64,000 nucleotides of DNA from contig NC_088301.1 of the NCBI RefSeq assembly GCF_032854445.1, forward strand, positions 32,410,402 through 32,474,401. Direction: 5' to 3'. Made by a program: the position numbers and the translations under genes. Source of the stretch: Liolophura sinensis. Its lineage: Eukaryota; Mollusca; Polyplacophora; Chitonida; Chitonidae. Shown here one piece after another: positions 12,101-22,534 of the stretch. The notes under the pieces are model-generated. The model was given only the letters and a program-made list of their open reading frames with translations, had not been told where the DNA came from and did no database searches. The stretch's first letter is position 1, and every line of letters begins with the position of its first letter.

Positions 12101-13192
12101 CAGGAAACAAGTGTACAGACCCCCAACACCATACTGGTGCAAAAAACAAATGGTGCTTAATATTGTCACCAAGGTCTTACAAGCAGTGTGAGTGTCCAAT
12201 GCATATGGTTTACAAGAATAGTGTATAATATGTTACCAACAGTGGATAAAATTGACTAAAAGCGAGTCTAAGCATCACTTGAAGGTGAGCTGCAACTTCT
12301 TCACTTTTCACAAAATTTGTTATCAGCATGCTTCTCCTGCTATTGAACATGTATAAGATCGTATCAGTTCCTTTGTAAAAAGTATTTTTTAAGTATTTTA
12401 AATCAAAATCTTTTCATGTGTTTTTAATACATGTACTTACATACAAAACCTTCTGTGGTACTTACTTTGGGGAAGAGCTGGCGGCTGGGAACTTTTCACT
12501 TTTGACAAATCCACATGTTTTAACTTGGATGGTTTGATGGGAGGACTTCCAATCACCTTTGGCATGACTTTCAGTCGGAACTTACAGTTATCATCTGATA
12601 CTAGTATACATAAATCTGTTTTTGGTTGGGATGATTTGGCACTGGGCGACACGGAAGGTGATTTTGGTGTCTTGGTTACCGGTGGTTTGCTTATCGGCGT
12701 TTCAGTTGATGACTTTGGAACGAAAGGTGGGGACTTTTTTGCCGTTGCAGAAATCACAGACGTGCTCGGCTTCTCTGAAGTACTAGTATTATTAGCCTTA
12801 GGACCTCCTACAGGTTTCAAACTGTTCCTTAAACCAGCCAATGTAGCATTGGATGAAGCTGAACCATTAGATGATGAACTAAATGCCCCAGGAACGGCCA
12901 CTTTGCCTCCAGGTTTTGTTGTGTTGGTGGTCTTGTTGTTCACTTCACCATTTGAATTTGAGAAAGGTTTGGGGCCTGTCCTTAAGGGTACTTTTGAGGG
13001 GCCTGTTTCTGTTTTGGACGGGGTCACAACTGCCACTGGCTTCCCACTGTTTTTGGCCCCTACAGATGGCTTTGGGCCCGCAGGGCCTCCACCCCCGAAC
13101 ATAGCTGCAATGTTTTTCACACTTGGCTTTTCCATGACGGCAGGTTTGACAGGCGTGACACAGTCATCATAGATCTCTTGGTCAACATCCGC
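74..13192 (-). CDS. FYB1-like: FYB/ADAP-like adaptor protein, partial at both ends
   Basis: Exons in transcript order: 13192-12466, 10784-10676, 9645-9503, 8196-8165, 7744-7680, 7230-7131, 6948-6886, 6106-5947, 4263-4211 and probably 132-74. All phases agree, giving about 484 codons before the last exon. The order is that of FYB1 (ADAP): a Lys/Pro/Ser/Thr-rich N-terminal part with PxKP-type strings, YDD motifs, a charged Lys/Glu helix, then a helically extended SH3 domain (around ITGNEVPVADGK to DISNIEVD). Human FYB1 scaffolds SLP-76, SKAP and Ena/VASP in lymphocytes; SLP-76 SH2 binds its YDDV sites. The role in an invertebrate is inferred, perhaps hemocyte adhesion. A second SH3, present in human FYB1, may lie beyond the left edge. 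Initiator exon(s) right of 13192 are not identified. FYB1 versus FYB2 orthology is undecided. Confidence 0.8.
315..432 (+). mobile_element. SINE family C, 3' part
   Basis: Contains the family C body (GTTTCCTCCCACTATAATGC) and tail (CATAAAACACCAATTAGATA) ending in AAATAAA. The tRNA-like head is missing. Confidence 0.75.
1500..2285. repeat. Degenerate minisatellite, unit about 50-60 bp
   Basis: Repeated core reads ACACCATGACCTCTAACAT then TATGGGGACACTAGCCTTAA, with ACAGGACAGG spacers. At least ten units are visible, the right-hand ones most alike. It lies in an intron of the FYB-like gene. Confidence 0.85.
4211..4263 (-). CDS. FYB1-like: FYB-like exon: last strand of the SH3 domain
   Basis: Acceptor GTTTCAG, donor CAT/GTAAGC. 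The split codon A plus TT makes Ile, then GYVDISNIEVDTQGIRH, matching YGYIKTTAVEIDYD of human FYB1. Confidence 0.8.
4530..5185. repeat. Minisatellite, unit about 64 bp
   Basis: TTCAGTCTTTACCATGCC followed by ATATAACACAGACCAATTGA recurs at intervals of 63 to 65 bases (for example 4601, 4665, 4730, 4793, 4858), about nine units, decaying to the right. Located in the intron before the last SH3 exon. Confidence 0.9.
5947..6106 (-). CDS. FYB1-like: FYB-like exon: helically extended SH3 domain
   Basis: Encodes ITGNEVPVADGKVL, then GGRDNLAVKKGQNVNIIRM and TDCPQYKWLAKSQDGK. The pattern agrees with human FYB1 hSH3 (KLTG, GGKNELSFKQGEQIEIIRITD, GKWLGR). Phase 0 start after GATTGAAG, end phase 1 at AAAAA/GTGAGT. 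Confidence 0.85.
6340..6770. repeat. Minisatellite, unit about 62 bp
   Basis: Seven units of TCTCTCCTTCCCATGTACAT then TCACAGCAATGTTTAAGACT and ATCACTGGAAATTGC. The unit length keeps both strands open (65 and 71 codons); these are repeat artefacts, not genes. It sits in the intron between the helix and SH3 exons. Confidence 0.9.
6886..6948 (-). CDS. FYB1-like: FYB-like exon: charged helix, part 2
   Basis: Twenty-one codons from GAAAGACAG to AAG/GTGTGT, encoding ERQKKIEKEKKKEK then DLWNRLK. It corresponds to the N-terminal helix packed on the SH3 fold in FYB1 (human KKKFKLTG). The acceptor follows a poly-T run. Confidence 0.75.
7131..7230 (-). CDS. FYB1-like: FYB-like exon: charged Lys/Glu/Arg helix, part 1
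   Basis: Acceptor TTTTACAG, donor AAA/GTTAGT. It encodes AISTAKDDKKDEKTKE and a run of RE, KE and KR repeats (33 residues). This matches the basic/acidic helix that precedes the extended SH3 domain of FYB1. Confidence 0.75.
7680..7744 (-). CDS. FYB1-like: FYB-like exon with ELYEALDDF
   Basis: Acceptor TTTTTACAG, donor AAA/GTAATA. It encodes HIEGEMDELYEALDDFQA and a split Lys. It is an acidic exon with one tyrosine, leading into the charged helix. Confidence 0.75.
8165..8196 (-). CDS. FYB1-like: FYB-like 32-base micro-exon, EGETYDDC
   Basis: Acceptor AACAG, donor GTCGAG/GTAAG. The G left by the previous exon plus AA makes Glu, giving EGETYDDCAVE. Human FYB1 has EGETYED just before its charged helix, so this tiny exon is well supported despite its size. 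Confidence 0.78.
9503..9645 (-). CDS. FYB1-like: FYB-like exon with QETYDDV and polyproline
   Basis: Acceptor TTGACAG, donor TCAG/GTACAC. It encodes KEYTEEEELGD, then QETYDDVGIAPPPPVHSLPQ, a tyrosine motif next to a PPPP run that could bind SH3 or EVH1 domains. Junction codons are in frame on both sides. Confidence 0.8.
10285..10600 (-). mobile_element. SINE family B copy
   Basis: Read on the minus strand it has the family B body (GTGTCATGTCTGGCGTCTTC, then CAGTGAAGGCAGCACTTTGG) and the tail reading GACTGAAAAATTGTTAAG. It lies just left of the EVYDDV exon in an intron. Confidence 0.7.
10676..10784 (-). CDS. FYB1-like: FYB-like exon with EVYDDV motif
   Basis: Acceptor TTACAG, donor GATAT/GTAAG. 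The A left by the previous exon plus GA makes Arg, and AT plus the next A makes Ile, so both junctions are in frame. It carries FDEVYDDVDNVV, a typical FYB SH2-binding tyrosine in an acidic setting. Confidence 0.8.
12010..12115. mobile_element. SINE-like fragment, family D
   Basis: GGCATGCCTGGAGTAAACC-like text followed by CTGACCTTTCAGAAGGAAGT and TACTGACAGG recurs at about 21690-21760 and 32340-32420 with shared order. Only the body is seen; no tRNA-like head is evident. Confidence 0.5.
12466..13192 (-). CDS. FYB1-like: FYB-like exon: Lys/Pro/Ser-rich N-terminal part
   Basis: Encodes 242 residues plus one base. It starts in phase 0 after TTTTTGCAG and ends CAA A before GTAAGT. It opens with QEIYDDC, then KNIAAMFGG, which resembles the KNLF segment near the human FYB1 N-terminus. 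A long low-complexity Pro/Ser/Thr/Lys stretch follows, then KHVDLSKVKSSQPPALPQ, the counterpart of the human NVDLTKF segment. It is likely disordered. The opposite strand is open for 215 codons, only a reflection of this composition. Confidence 0.82.
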
Positions 13193-14754
13193 CTGCAAAA
13201 ACAGATATATGATAACATGTAGGGGAGTAATGATGCAGTTACATTTTGAATATTATCAAGAGATGCATGTAAAGATGTAAGGACACAGGAATATGCAGAA
13301 ATAAAGTATGGTAATATAGGGTACAATACAGTATTAAAGGATTAGTGTCCAGATTTAACTACTGGATCTGATCATAAAGATTATAACCTGTTTCCACAGC
13401 ATGTTAGCCAGAGGGCTCCTGAGAAACATAATAATCACTTTACATTCACCAAAAACAATAGATTTGCTGCCCTAGCTGATTACCAGACAGCCGCCCCGTA
13501 CTGATCAGTGGATGGCCTCACAGATGGCCAACCTGGGCCTAGCTGGCCTAAATAACCTGGCGATTCGTATCAAAACGATGTCATTTTTTAGATGGATTCT
13601 AGCTACTCTGAAGCAAATATACTGCTGTATCAATTTTAACCCACAGTGGACGATGTTGAAATTCTGATTTATGACACTGACATCTCTGCGCAGACTTCAG
13701 ATTCTGAGTTTTCAGACTCTGAATTTGATCTTTGTCCAGGCATTTCCAACCGCACTGGTAAGCTATAGCTGTACATTTCATGCATTTATTTTAAGATTTA
13801 ATATTTATTTACTCTTCTTTCCCTCTGTGGGCTTCACAATAAATATCATTCTATCATTTCCCGAGAGATTCAAAATTCATACCTATATGCGATGACAACT
13901 ACCGGTACATGTTATTGTCAGCATTCCGAATAGAGTCATGCACAATATAAATACAGGTAGGATGTAGACGTTGCTATTCCTTGTTGGCCTACAAAGATTT
14001 CCTATCTATCAGTTTTCAGTTCTTTTAACAGTATTTTGTAAGTACTGTGTTCAGGTGCCGTTGTGGAAATTCAGTTGTATTCCTGTCACAGCTTTCAGCA
14101 GTAAAATGGTGAGAGCAGATACGGCTGTTTTCGGTGGGTCCAAAATTCCTTCTTGTGTCCTTCCCGTGTTATAGTGAAGGTGATCAAATATAGTTGCCTA
14201 ACATTTTGGACGGGTCAACTCATACAGTTGGACTTTTTCTACCTTCAAATATAAAAGAGTTCAAACTCAAAACTCCCCAACCAAATGGATGAAAATTTAC
14301 ACTATTGTTGATTGTGTCTGAGGTTAAAGTAAAGAGTAAGGTGAAAAACAGAAAGCAGAGCACTCCAAGCTTTGCCATCAATGCTCACTATTTATAAAGA
14401 AAGCAAATGCTATCAATTTAAAATTTCAGAAAAAAAATTAATTAGAATAGATTTTTTTCCAAACCTGGGAATTTGTTTCTTTTGTTTCATAGGGGAGGAG
14501 TGGAAATACAATTTGTCTTGAATTCTACAAATTCTTGTAAATGCCCTATGGAAATGAAAATTATCTGGTAACTTTGGCGAAAAATAATAAATCTACCCCT
14601 GTTTGCGTAATACAAAAAGATGCTATAACATGCAAAGATACATGTGCACTTATAAAACTAGTACATGTATGGAGAAAATTACTGTGAAAATTACATGTTA
14701 AGATATACATGTACCCACTTGAAGAAATAGTGTATCATGTAAAGATACCAAAAC

Positions 14755-14885
14755 AAATACAGGCTTCCCCCAGATTATGCCCGGTTTCCTTCCACCATAA
14801 TGCTGTCCGCCGTCATATAAGTGAAATACTCTTGAGTACAGCATTTATAAAACACCAATCAAAGAGCATAAATCGAAAAATAAAT
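14755..14885 (+). mobile_element. SINE family C, 3' part
   Basis: CCCGGTTTCCTTCCACCATA, AGTGAAATACTCTTGAGTAC and AAACACCAATCAAAGAGCAT in family order, with an A-rich end. Confidence 0.75.
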
Positions 14886-15429
14886 CAAAACAATTACAGT
14901 AACCAGTAAAAGCGCAGAGACGAACATCCAAAAATCCATATAACAATATCTACTATTTTTCCTTATTAAACATAGTCTGGCCCCAAGCAGTGTAAATATC
15001 TGAATAAAATGAGGCACATTTACACACTTGCAAAACAGGGATAAATTAAATTTACCTATATCATATCCAGAACCCAATGAGACATCCACAACATGTAAGT
15101 CACTGTGTACTGAGAGGTCATGACTACACTAACAAACATACAGGTGTCACTCACCCTTACCCCTCACCCACGGATCCAAACATAAACAATAAATCAATCA
15201 CTACTCCCTGAGATGCCTGATTTAGAATGGTTGATAAAAAGGGTCAAGAAGTACTTCATGTATGGGCAATGGTAATATACTGATACTGTTCAGTTCATAC
15301 ATACATGTATATCACACAGAATGTAGGTTGTTCTAAAGCAATTGCTGGTCAGTCCAGACAATCATATTAAAGAAAAAATGAAAAGTTGCCATAAAACAAA
15401 AGTTATGGTTTTAAGTATAATGTCAAAAA

Positions 15430-15680
15430 AATGAGAATTTTTTCAAGGCGTATTTTATATTTCTGAATAACCTGTTTATTTTAAGCATATTCTCTGTCAA
15501 TGGTCGGAAATGACATCAACAATGAATATATTGGAAACACAGGATCAGCTTAGCGCCCCCATTTCAAGCTCTATCCCAACAAAGCTGTCCTCACTGACAT
15601 CACGACAGCAGGCTACTTAATTTCCAGCCTGTCCACTAAGGCCTTATGAAAAACTCTAGTTTCAAACCATTTTTACGTCC
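15430..15680. repeat. Dispersed repeat, family E
   Basis: Shares ordered text with 43875-44130: TTTATATTTCTGAATAACC, TCTGTCAATGG, ACATCAACAATGA, GGAAACACAGGATCAGC, CTTAATTTCCAG. It is non-coding; the element type is not known. Confidence 0.6.
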
Positions 15681-16948
15681 CAAGAATAAACTTTTTTTTG
15701 TAGTTTAATATGTTATATATGTATATACACAGTGCAATAAGCATTTTGTGTATCTTTTAAGTACAGAGTTTTAGTCTTCAAGAGATGCTTTAATACTATC
15801 AGTGCAGCTGTCTGTCATGAACTTAATCCAGAGTAACTTAATTTAAAATAGCGGTTTATGTAAATGTGATGGTGAAGATATTCAGGATTTATAAAATCAG
15901 ATACATGTCCAAACTTCCTGTACAACTTAACTGTATTATTTGATATTCAACATATCATTTATTCTAATCTTACAGTTACCGCAAGAATGCTGATGTTATG
16001 ATTGATGTTGAGTTCTATTTACCTGCCACGTGTACGTGATAAGAAGGCTGGCTAATTCACTTCCTCCTCAACTCTTAAGTGTTGCCTTATCTTACTACTC
16101 ATACCTTTAGAAAGCTATCAGCTTTCTAGTACATGTGAATGCCGAAGCCTGCAGTCCTGTTTCACCAAGTAATTTCAGGGTTAACTGTAATCCAAACTAG
16201 ACTCTTAAAAATATGCATCAAATTGATAAAAATGTGATCAGTGATTCAGTTCTGTTGTAGTACAATTTCAGGCCAGTTTGAGAAATCAGCTCACAAGAAG
16301 ATTAAAAGTTTTGGATTCTAGCCCAAAACAGATGCGTGAAACAGACGGCTGTTGGCTAGGGGAAAATCAACTTGTCAGTTTAGAACACATCGACAATGCA
16401 TATCACTGGAAATTTTATTCAGCCTAATTAAAAACGAAATCGGAAAAAATACAAACTTCTCAGGGTCCATTAAATTGTACTTTAACAGTCAGCTGCCCAC
16501 AAAAGTGTACAGCTCTTGCGACTTTGGAGGTAAATCTAGTGGGTCTCTAAATCTGATGGAGTGGAAAAAATAATCAGCTGGGCATGACAGCAATGCTCTC
16601 ATATCTTTGGTATGAGCCAACACACGAAACTAACTACATGTACATGTAGAAATCCCTGAATATTTTGACCAACTATTCTAGCGTTTATCATATAATGTGT
16701 ATATAAGGACTTCATTTTACATGCAGCCAGATTGAAGAAGGCATTTTGGCATAATATCTAAAATAATTACATCAAAACAGGGATAATTTTAGTTTAATTA
16801 TAGACAATTTTCAATTCTAATCTGCAGATATGTGATTGCAACATATTATTAAATGCTTGCATTGATGAAAAATGTGTAGGGTATTACAAGGATATTAAAT
16901 AAACAGGCATATGTGTACATGCGGCCAAATTCAACATATTTAACTTAC

Positions 16949-17016
16949 ATGTATGATCTGCTATCCTCCTTGCCAGCCAGTCTGTGTTTATTCCATTTTC
17001 ACCCTCATACATAGAG
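16949..17016 (-). CDS. Candidate coding exon, unidentified
   Basis: Between AAAATACAG and CATACAT/GTAAGTT the minus strand reads SMYEGENGINTDWLARRIAD then HT, 22 codons with no stop. Both splice signals are good and the peptide looks like real coding sequence. It could be the first coding exon of the FYB-like gene (it has an ATG at its second codon), but its end phase does not fit the 13192 acceptor directly, so another exon would be needed. It may instead be the 3' part of the unidentified upstream gene. Confidence 0.35.
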
Positions 17017-17029
17017 CTGTATTTTAATA

Positions 17030-17145
17030 GTTATCATGTTCAGTTGAGGGGGGATACAAGGTATTTACATGGAGAGTATGGAAATTGCTATCAACTTCAA
17101 TACTCACCATGTAAATACTTTGTATTCCCAATCAAACATGATAAC
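17030..17145. repeat. Hairpin-forming inverted repeat, 116 bp
   Basis: Left arm GTTATCATGTTCAGTTG and GGATACAAGGTATTTACATGG pairs with the right arm CCATGTAAATACTTTGTATTCC and CAATCAAACATGATAAC, with a loop of about 22 bases. It resembles a miniature inverted-repeat element. Confidence 0.75.
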
Positions 17146-18464
17146 AAATTTATTATTCCAAAAAGCTTTTAAGAGGTACTGAATTTATGGGGAGAAAATA
17201 AAACAGTATGTTAGTCAGTGTTTTTCTCTACTGCTTGGATGCCTCGAACAGGCCCGATACAAATCTTGTCTATTTACAGCCTATGTGAGCTACGTCACAC
17301 TACAACATGCATCCTCATTTGCATATTGACATTTTGACCGTTCGCTTTTTGGCGGGGTAACTTTTGATTAAAGATGGTAGACATGATGACAAAAAACAAG
17401 TGTAAAGTAGCAAGAGGTAATATTTACAACAAAAATGCTCCAAGTTTCAGTGGTATTATTACATTAATAAGGAGTCCTTAAGACACCAGTTCCATTGTCA
17501 CTATTACGAAGATGGTGTCAGAGCCTATTTTACAACTACAACATAAATGCTGATGTGTAGTCGAAAGATGTTGCGACCTACGTGATGAGTAAAGGATCCT
17601 ATTATATTTTGATGTCAGAATCAAGAATATTTTTGTGAAAAGACTGGCGAGGTACATGTATGGGTGTTGACGTCGGTGATCGCTGTCGCCGGCAGTGTAA
17701 GGCTCAACATGACAGGCCGGTACTGACACGGCTGACGGACTGGAGGAAACAGGTAGTGATACTTCTCTTTATGTTTATTTTCGAGATGTTTCCCAGTGCA
17801 CTATCTGTGCTACACTGAAACGAAGTAGGCCTATATGTCACTTTTCGTGCACTTCCATAGAAACTATCCTATCCTAACGAGGTTTTGCTGTATCGGGTCG
17901 GTAGGACACCTGATACCTGTCCTGATTGGAAGGTAACCAACCAATCAGATAGCCAATAAACTACTTTGGGGGATAATACTACATGAGAGGTACTGGCTTG
18001 ATAGGCCTGTATACATGTACGTAACTTATAAATCATACAACACAACAGTTTGTGAGTGGATACACGAGTGCCAGGATATCCTCTCACATGCACTTCATAC
18101 CATACACTCATACACATGTACATGTAGACATGCTTACAGTACATCACACAGTAAACATCACCTTACATGTACATTGTCTTTAACTGGTTACATCCTGTTA
18201 CAGATTTTGGCAGTCTGTCACTAAATAATGTTATCTGACTGACTGATATACATGCACATGTATCTGAACACATATCCTACATGTATACATTAAATTTATG
18301 TGAGTAAGCATACTGAGTCTGCACAAAATCTAACAGAAAAGACAACACTACACCAAACACATCGATACATCGATAAAGTATCCTGAATAAGGTTTAAAAG
18401 CGTATCTTTATATTTTTGCGATGTTGTATATACCCAGACTAGGAAGTTCAATGTGCGTTAAAAC

Positions 18465-18610
18465 AGGCACATTTACTTCCAAGTTACAAATTTTAACCAA
18501 TATGGTGCAAGTTATTTCTGTAGCCCGAAAACGCAGATGTTTCGCTGAGGTCACGTTAACCCTGTTTTGCCTCAACAGTCATATGCCTTTGCGCTTAGCG
18601 TTAATAAGTA
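18465..18610. repeat. Dispersed repeat, family G
   Basis: Shares with 56595-56700 the ordered words AATTTTAACCAAT, GGTGCAAGTT, TTTCTGTA and TCACGTTAACCCT. Type unknown. Confidence 0.5.
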
Positions 18611-18659
18611 AGGTATATTATTTGTAGTGTTTTCTTTTCATGCAGAATCATGATTCAGC

Positions 18660-18785
18660 TATCAACAACAATTATTTATTTATTTATTTGATTGGTGTTT
18701 TACGCCGTACTCAAGAATATTTCACTAATACAACGGCGGCCAGCATTATGGTGGGTGGAAACCGGGCAGAGCCCGGGGGAAAACA
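18660..18785 (-). mobile_element. SINE family C fragment
   Basis: Reads TTTATTTGATTGGTGTTTTA, CGCCGTACTCAAGAATATT and CGGCGGCCAGCATTATGGTG, so the tail lies at the left. The tRNA-like head is missing. Confidence 0.85.
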
Positions 18786-19230
18786 ACAATTAAGATTGCT
18801 TCATACACATCATGGAGAATATACACACGACAACATTCTGTGTTTTATATCCATAAACAGACCCTTTTTGTGTGTTTGCAACCAATACAAGGCACCATAC
18901 ACATCAGTACGGACAAGAATGTCTTGTGGGATAGTCTTACTTTATTCTGCCGTTAATCATAAGGAAACTGTTCCCATACATGCACCACTGCTTCCATCTC
19001 TGACAGTGAAACGGAGTAAAATTTCTGAATGAAATATGTGCAAGGGTGTAGAATTTACTGAAAAGCAAATCTTACACCCATAACATATGTCTGCAAATTT
19101 AGGTGGAAACAGCAAAACAGGTTCTTCAAACGCTTACAGCTAATGTAATTGTATGCGCATAATGCGAAACCTCAATCTCAATTCGGAAACTTTCAGAGGT
19201 ACATTCATCTACATATATACAGCTGTCTTT

Positions 19231-19413
19231 GTATAGACTGACAGAGGCATTACTTATGGATAACAACTCCTGGATTTTTTGTGTTGGTGATGTTTCGATG
19301 TAGGTTCTTACATCATATGGTTTGATAACGATGTAAGAACCTACATCGAAACGTCACCAACACAATAAATCCAGGAGCTGTTATCCATAAGTAATGCCTC
19401 TGTCAATCTATAC
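19231..19413. repeat. Near-perfect inverted repeat, 84 bp arms, 15 bp loop
   Basis: The left arm 19231-19314 and the reverse complement of 19330-19413 differ at only four positions by eye. The arms end in GTATAGACTGACAGAGGCAT and CGATGTAGGTTCTTACATC. It is long enough to make a stable double-stranded RNA stem if transcribed. Confidence 0.93.
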
Positions 19414-21639
19414 CATCTCAATTCCTAAATGCCTCTGAAAGAAGCTGTCATTGTAGATGATTTTTCAAGGGTGGAACTATATCAGACCTACCTGAGCCCA
19501 GGTACTCATACATGTACAATGTGGCAAATAAAATTACAGTAATAATAAAGAAAATGAGAACAAATACATTTAACCATGACAACATAAAATGCAGTCGTAA
19601 ACAGGGGCTATTTAAATCATGGTCAAAAGCTAGCCAACAGACAGCCAGCGTGGTCAGTGTTTGGCAGGTTGGTCCAAATCAAGTACATTCAAGTTTGCCA
19701 TTTACTGTATTTGTACAAACATAGTCTACATACATGTACAATATAATACAAGGTTAAAGAGACTTGCTACTGCACATACAGCTGCAGAAATAGACTAACA
19801 ACCAAATCTACATGTATACAGTGTGTAGAGCATGTATTGGTATGGAAATGCATATAAACTAGACAAATACAGTAGAGTAGGTGCTTACTTCACAAAGCTC
19901 ACAGTGCAGGGTGCATACATGTATTTCTGAAAGACTAAGACATACACGTACACACACAGTCACACCTGGTGTGTACAATAACATGGTAATGTGTATACCA
20001 GCAAATGTAATGCAATACTGGTTGCAGTAAATCTTCCACTTCTTCGGAATAATCTCATAAACACACATGTACTTGTATGCATTATATGTTTACATGTAAT
20101 CTGCGTATGTCAGTCGTCCGAAACAGTCATTCTCATACCCTATTTCTTCTCATTTTTGGGACACCTGATCTGCTCTTTCTAGCCAGTATACATGTAATTC
20201 TATCAGGAATATTTAGTTTCTTTTTTCTCACATGGTTAGTCCATCTAATGAACAACATAGTCATATCTTTACTTTTCCAAAAAGCTGGGAAAGAAATATA
20301 ATATTCTGCTTTCAGCACTACAAATATCTGTCCCAAAAATTAGAAGAATTAGGGTACATTCATTTTGCAGCAATTTCATAAAATGCTACAGGTCTAAATA
20401 TGAGTATGAATTCTGATCTACATGAACTTCAGTTCACTTTTGAATATTTGAATACATTTGTAATCTTTTAGTACATTTGAATATTTACCATTTTTACAGT
20501 AATTTTGTGAACACTTGATGGCTACATGTAAGCCGTGGGTGACGCTCACACAGAGGAAGCCTTAGACATGCATGATAGTGCACTTGTCTACATACACTGT
20601 GCACATACATGCATAGAGACTATCCCTACATAACAGGATGCAGCCACACAAAACTCTCAAAGCTTGCAACTGTGGTAGTATCTCTAAAAACAGGACTACC
20701 AAAATAGTATTTAGAATTAGTTCATTTATTTCATTGTTGATTACTACCATATGTTAAAATTATAGGAACATAGGAAGTGCACTGTTTGCAACAAAGTATA
20801 ACACTGATATCCTGCATTATAAAATGGGCTCAATATCTGCTCTAGCCTCCAGTTTTGATTTTGGAATTATGAGCACGAGCCGGGATGTCTGTCAGGCAAC
20901 TGCTGAATGCCAGCAGTTTACTCCAATTGCTCTGCACACTTTATCTCCATTCCTTCACTCATAAATCCAACCCCTTGTAAAAAGTGAGAAAATCTTGAGA
21001 ATGGCATTAAACATTAATCATATACACAGTGTAAAAGGGCACACCTTTACATGTTTAAAAGTTTGAAGAAGCATTATACTTCAATTTACAGAACCACGAA
21101 AGATCAGAATACCACTGGTCAGGATTTTACAAAACCTGCAGTTCAAAACTGTTTGCTTGTGGCACCATACAAATCAACAGGGAATTATACATTTCTGCAC
21201 AACTTTCTTTCTACCTACTATTAGCTGAATACATGCAATAAGGTTCATTAACCGTTTTAGTATAGAGGATTTTTTAGGTCACTTTGGTATGTGTTAAATT
21301 AAGGGTAAGCCCAGCCACTGAATGGTTCAGCAAACATCCTCTTTCTCCTCTTCTATCCCACCCCCCTCCCCTCGCCCATACTCCACCACCACCATGATCC
21401 ACAACCTTCTCCAGGGACCTTTAGCTGCCTTACATTCACAGGTGTTAACTATTTAACATGGCCAAATTAACTTCTGCTTAAAGTTGGGACTTTTTCTACG
21501 ACAATGACATGCCTGAAATGCCACAGCCTGATCACTGTTCCCAAAATACAAATGCAAATGCCTTGTGACTATCAAATCAATCCTTAATTTTCTTACAGAA
21601 ACAATAATTACCCTTTTTGTACTTGCGTGCATAAATTTA

Positions 21640-21760
21640 ATTTATAGTTCATTGGGGTTTAATGTCATGTATAGTATGTCATTTCTGTTATGTGTGGAGG
21701 AATCCTGGAGTGCCTAGAGTAAACCCCCGTCTTTTGGCAGATACCTCACAAACCGACTGA
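21640..21760. mobile_element. SINE-like fragment, family D
   Basis: GGAATCCTGGAGTGCCTAGA, GTAAACCCCCG and GCAGATACCTCACAAACCGA follow the same order as the fragments near 12050 and 32350. Confidence 0.45.
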
Positions 21761-22534
21761 CACAAAGGACCCATTTTTTCAAGTTCATTTTCTCTTTCAG
21801 GAGAAGAAAAGAATACAGGCGGAAAAGGGATTTTTCCTACTTGTTGTGCTTTTAAATCCTTTTCTTCCACACAACAGTTCACCTTGTATACAATTTCCTT
21901 TTTCTTATTTGTTTATAGGCATAACAACCTAAATCCACATTACCACAATACAAAATTATCATACTGGGGGTGAGAACATAGAGAAGTATTAACTCCTTGT
22001 TCATCACGTCCGCCTCTCCATTCTCAACCACTTTTGCCAACATGTTCGCAACATAGGTTTCTTAGCCTATGATGAATTTCTAACGTTTTTCTCCCTGAAA
22101 CAACATTCAGAAAACTATACAAACGTAACCATCCAATATTTTCTTTCACCAAATATAATTTCTTAATTGTTATAATATACCTTATATTTCTACATGTCAA
22201 GGCAAGGTGAGTACTGATCACGTGACTGAAAGGACAGGCAATACTTGCCTCAGCACTGTTAAGATAATCTATCAGTTAGCAGATGCTCCATGCAAAACCA
22301 TATAAAAACTGTAAGATTCCCACAGCATATAGAATCAATTATATACATAAAAGCACCTGCATGTACAAGTTCACAAGTGGAAATGTGTGAAGCTATTTTA
22401 CCATATACAGTCGAGTGTAGAAACGAATCTCTAATCATGTAAACACAATGGAAAAAATTCACAACACTGTAAATACACAGTGTAATTTTTTCGATGTGTA
22501 AGTTTGTATAAATCTTAACATTTTCTATGGGTTT

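Larger units (their letters stand above)
13193..16948. other. Upstream or intron region of FYB-like gene
   Basis: No confident exon. Contains a SINE C tail at 14755-14885 and a dispersed repeat at about 15430-15680 that recurs at 43875-44130. Missing 5' exon(s) of the FYB-like gene may lie here. Confidence 0.4.

Noticed and set aside
12525-13172. Plus-strand open frame of 215 codons opposite the FYB-like exon
   Set aside because: It mirrors the Lys/Pro/Ser-rich coding exon on the minus strand, which has splice sites and family similarity; the plus-strand peptide has neither.
18640-19032. Plus-strand open frame of 130 codons
   Set aside because: Starts inside a SINE C fragment and has no further similarity.
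21690-21895. Minus-strand peptide EEKDLKAQQVGKIPFPPVFF
   Set aside because: Looks partly coding, but its second half overlaps a SINE-D-like fragment and the acceptor lacks a pyrimidine tract; its phase does not fit the exon at 26483.
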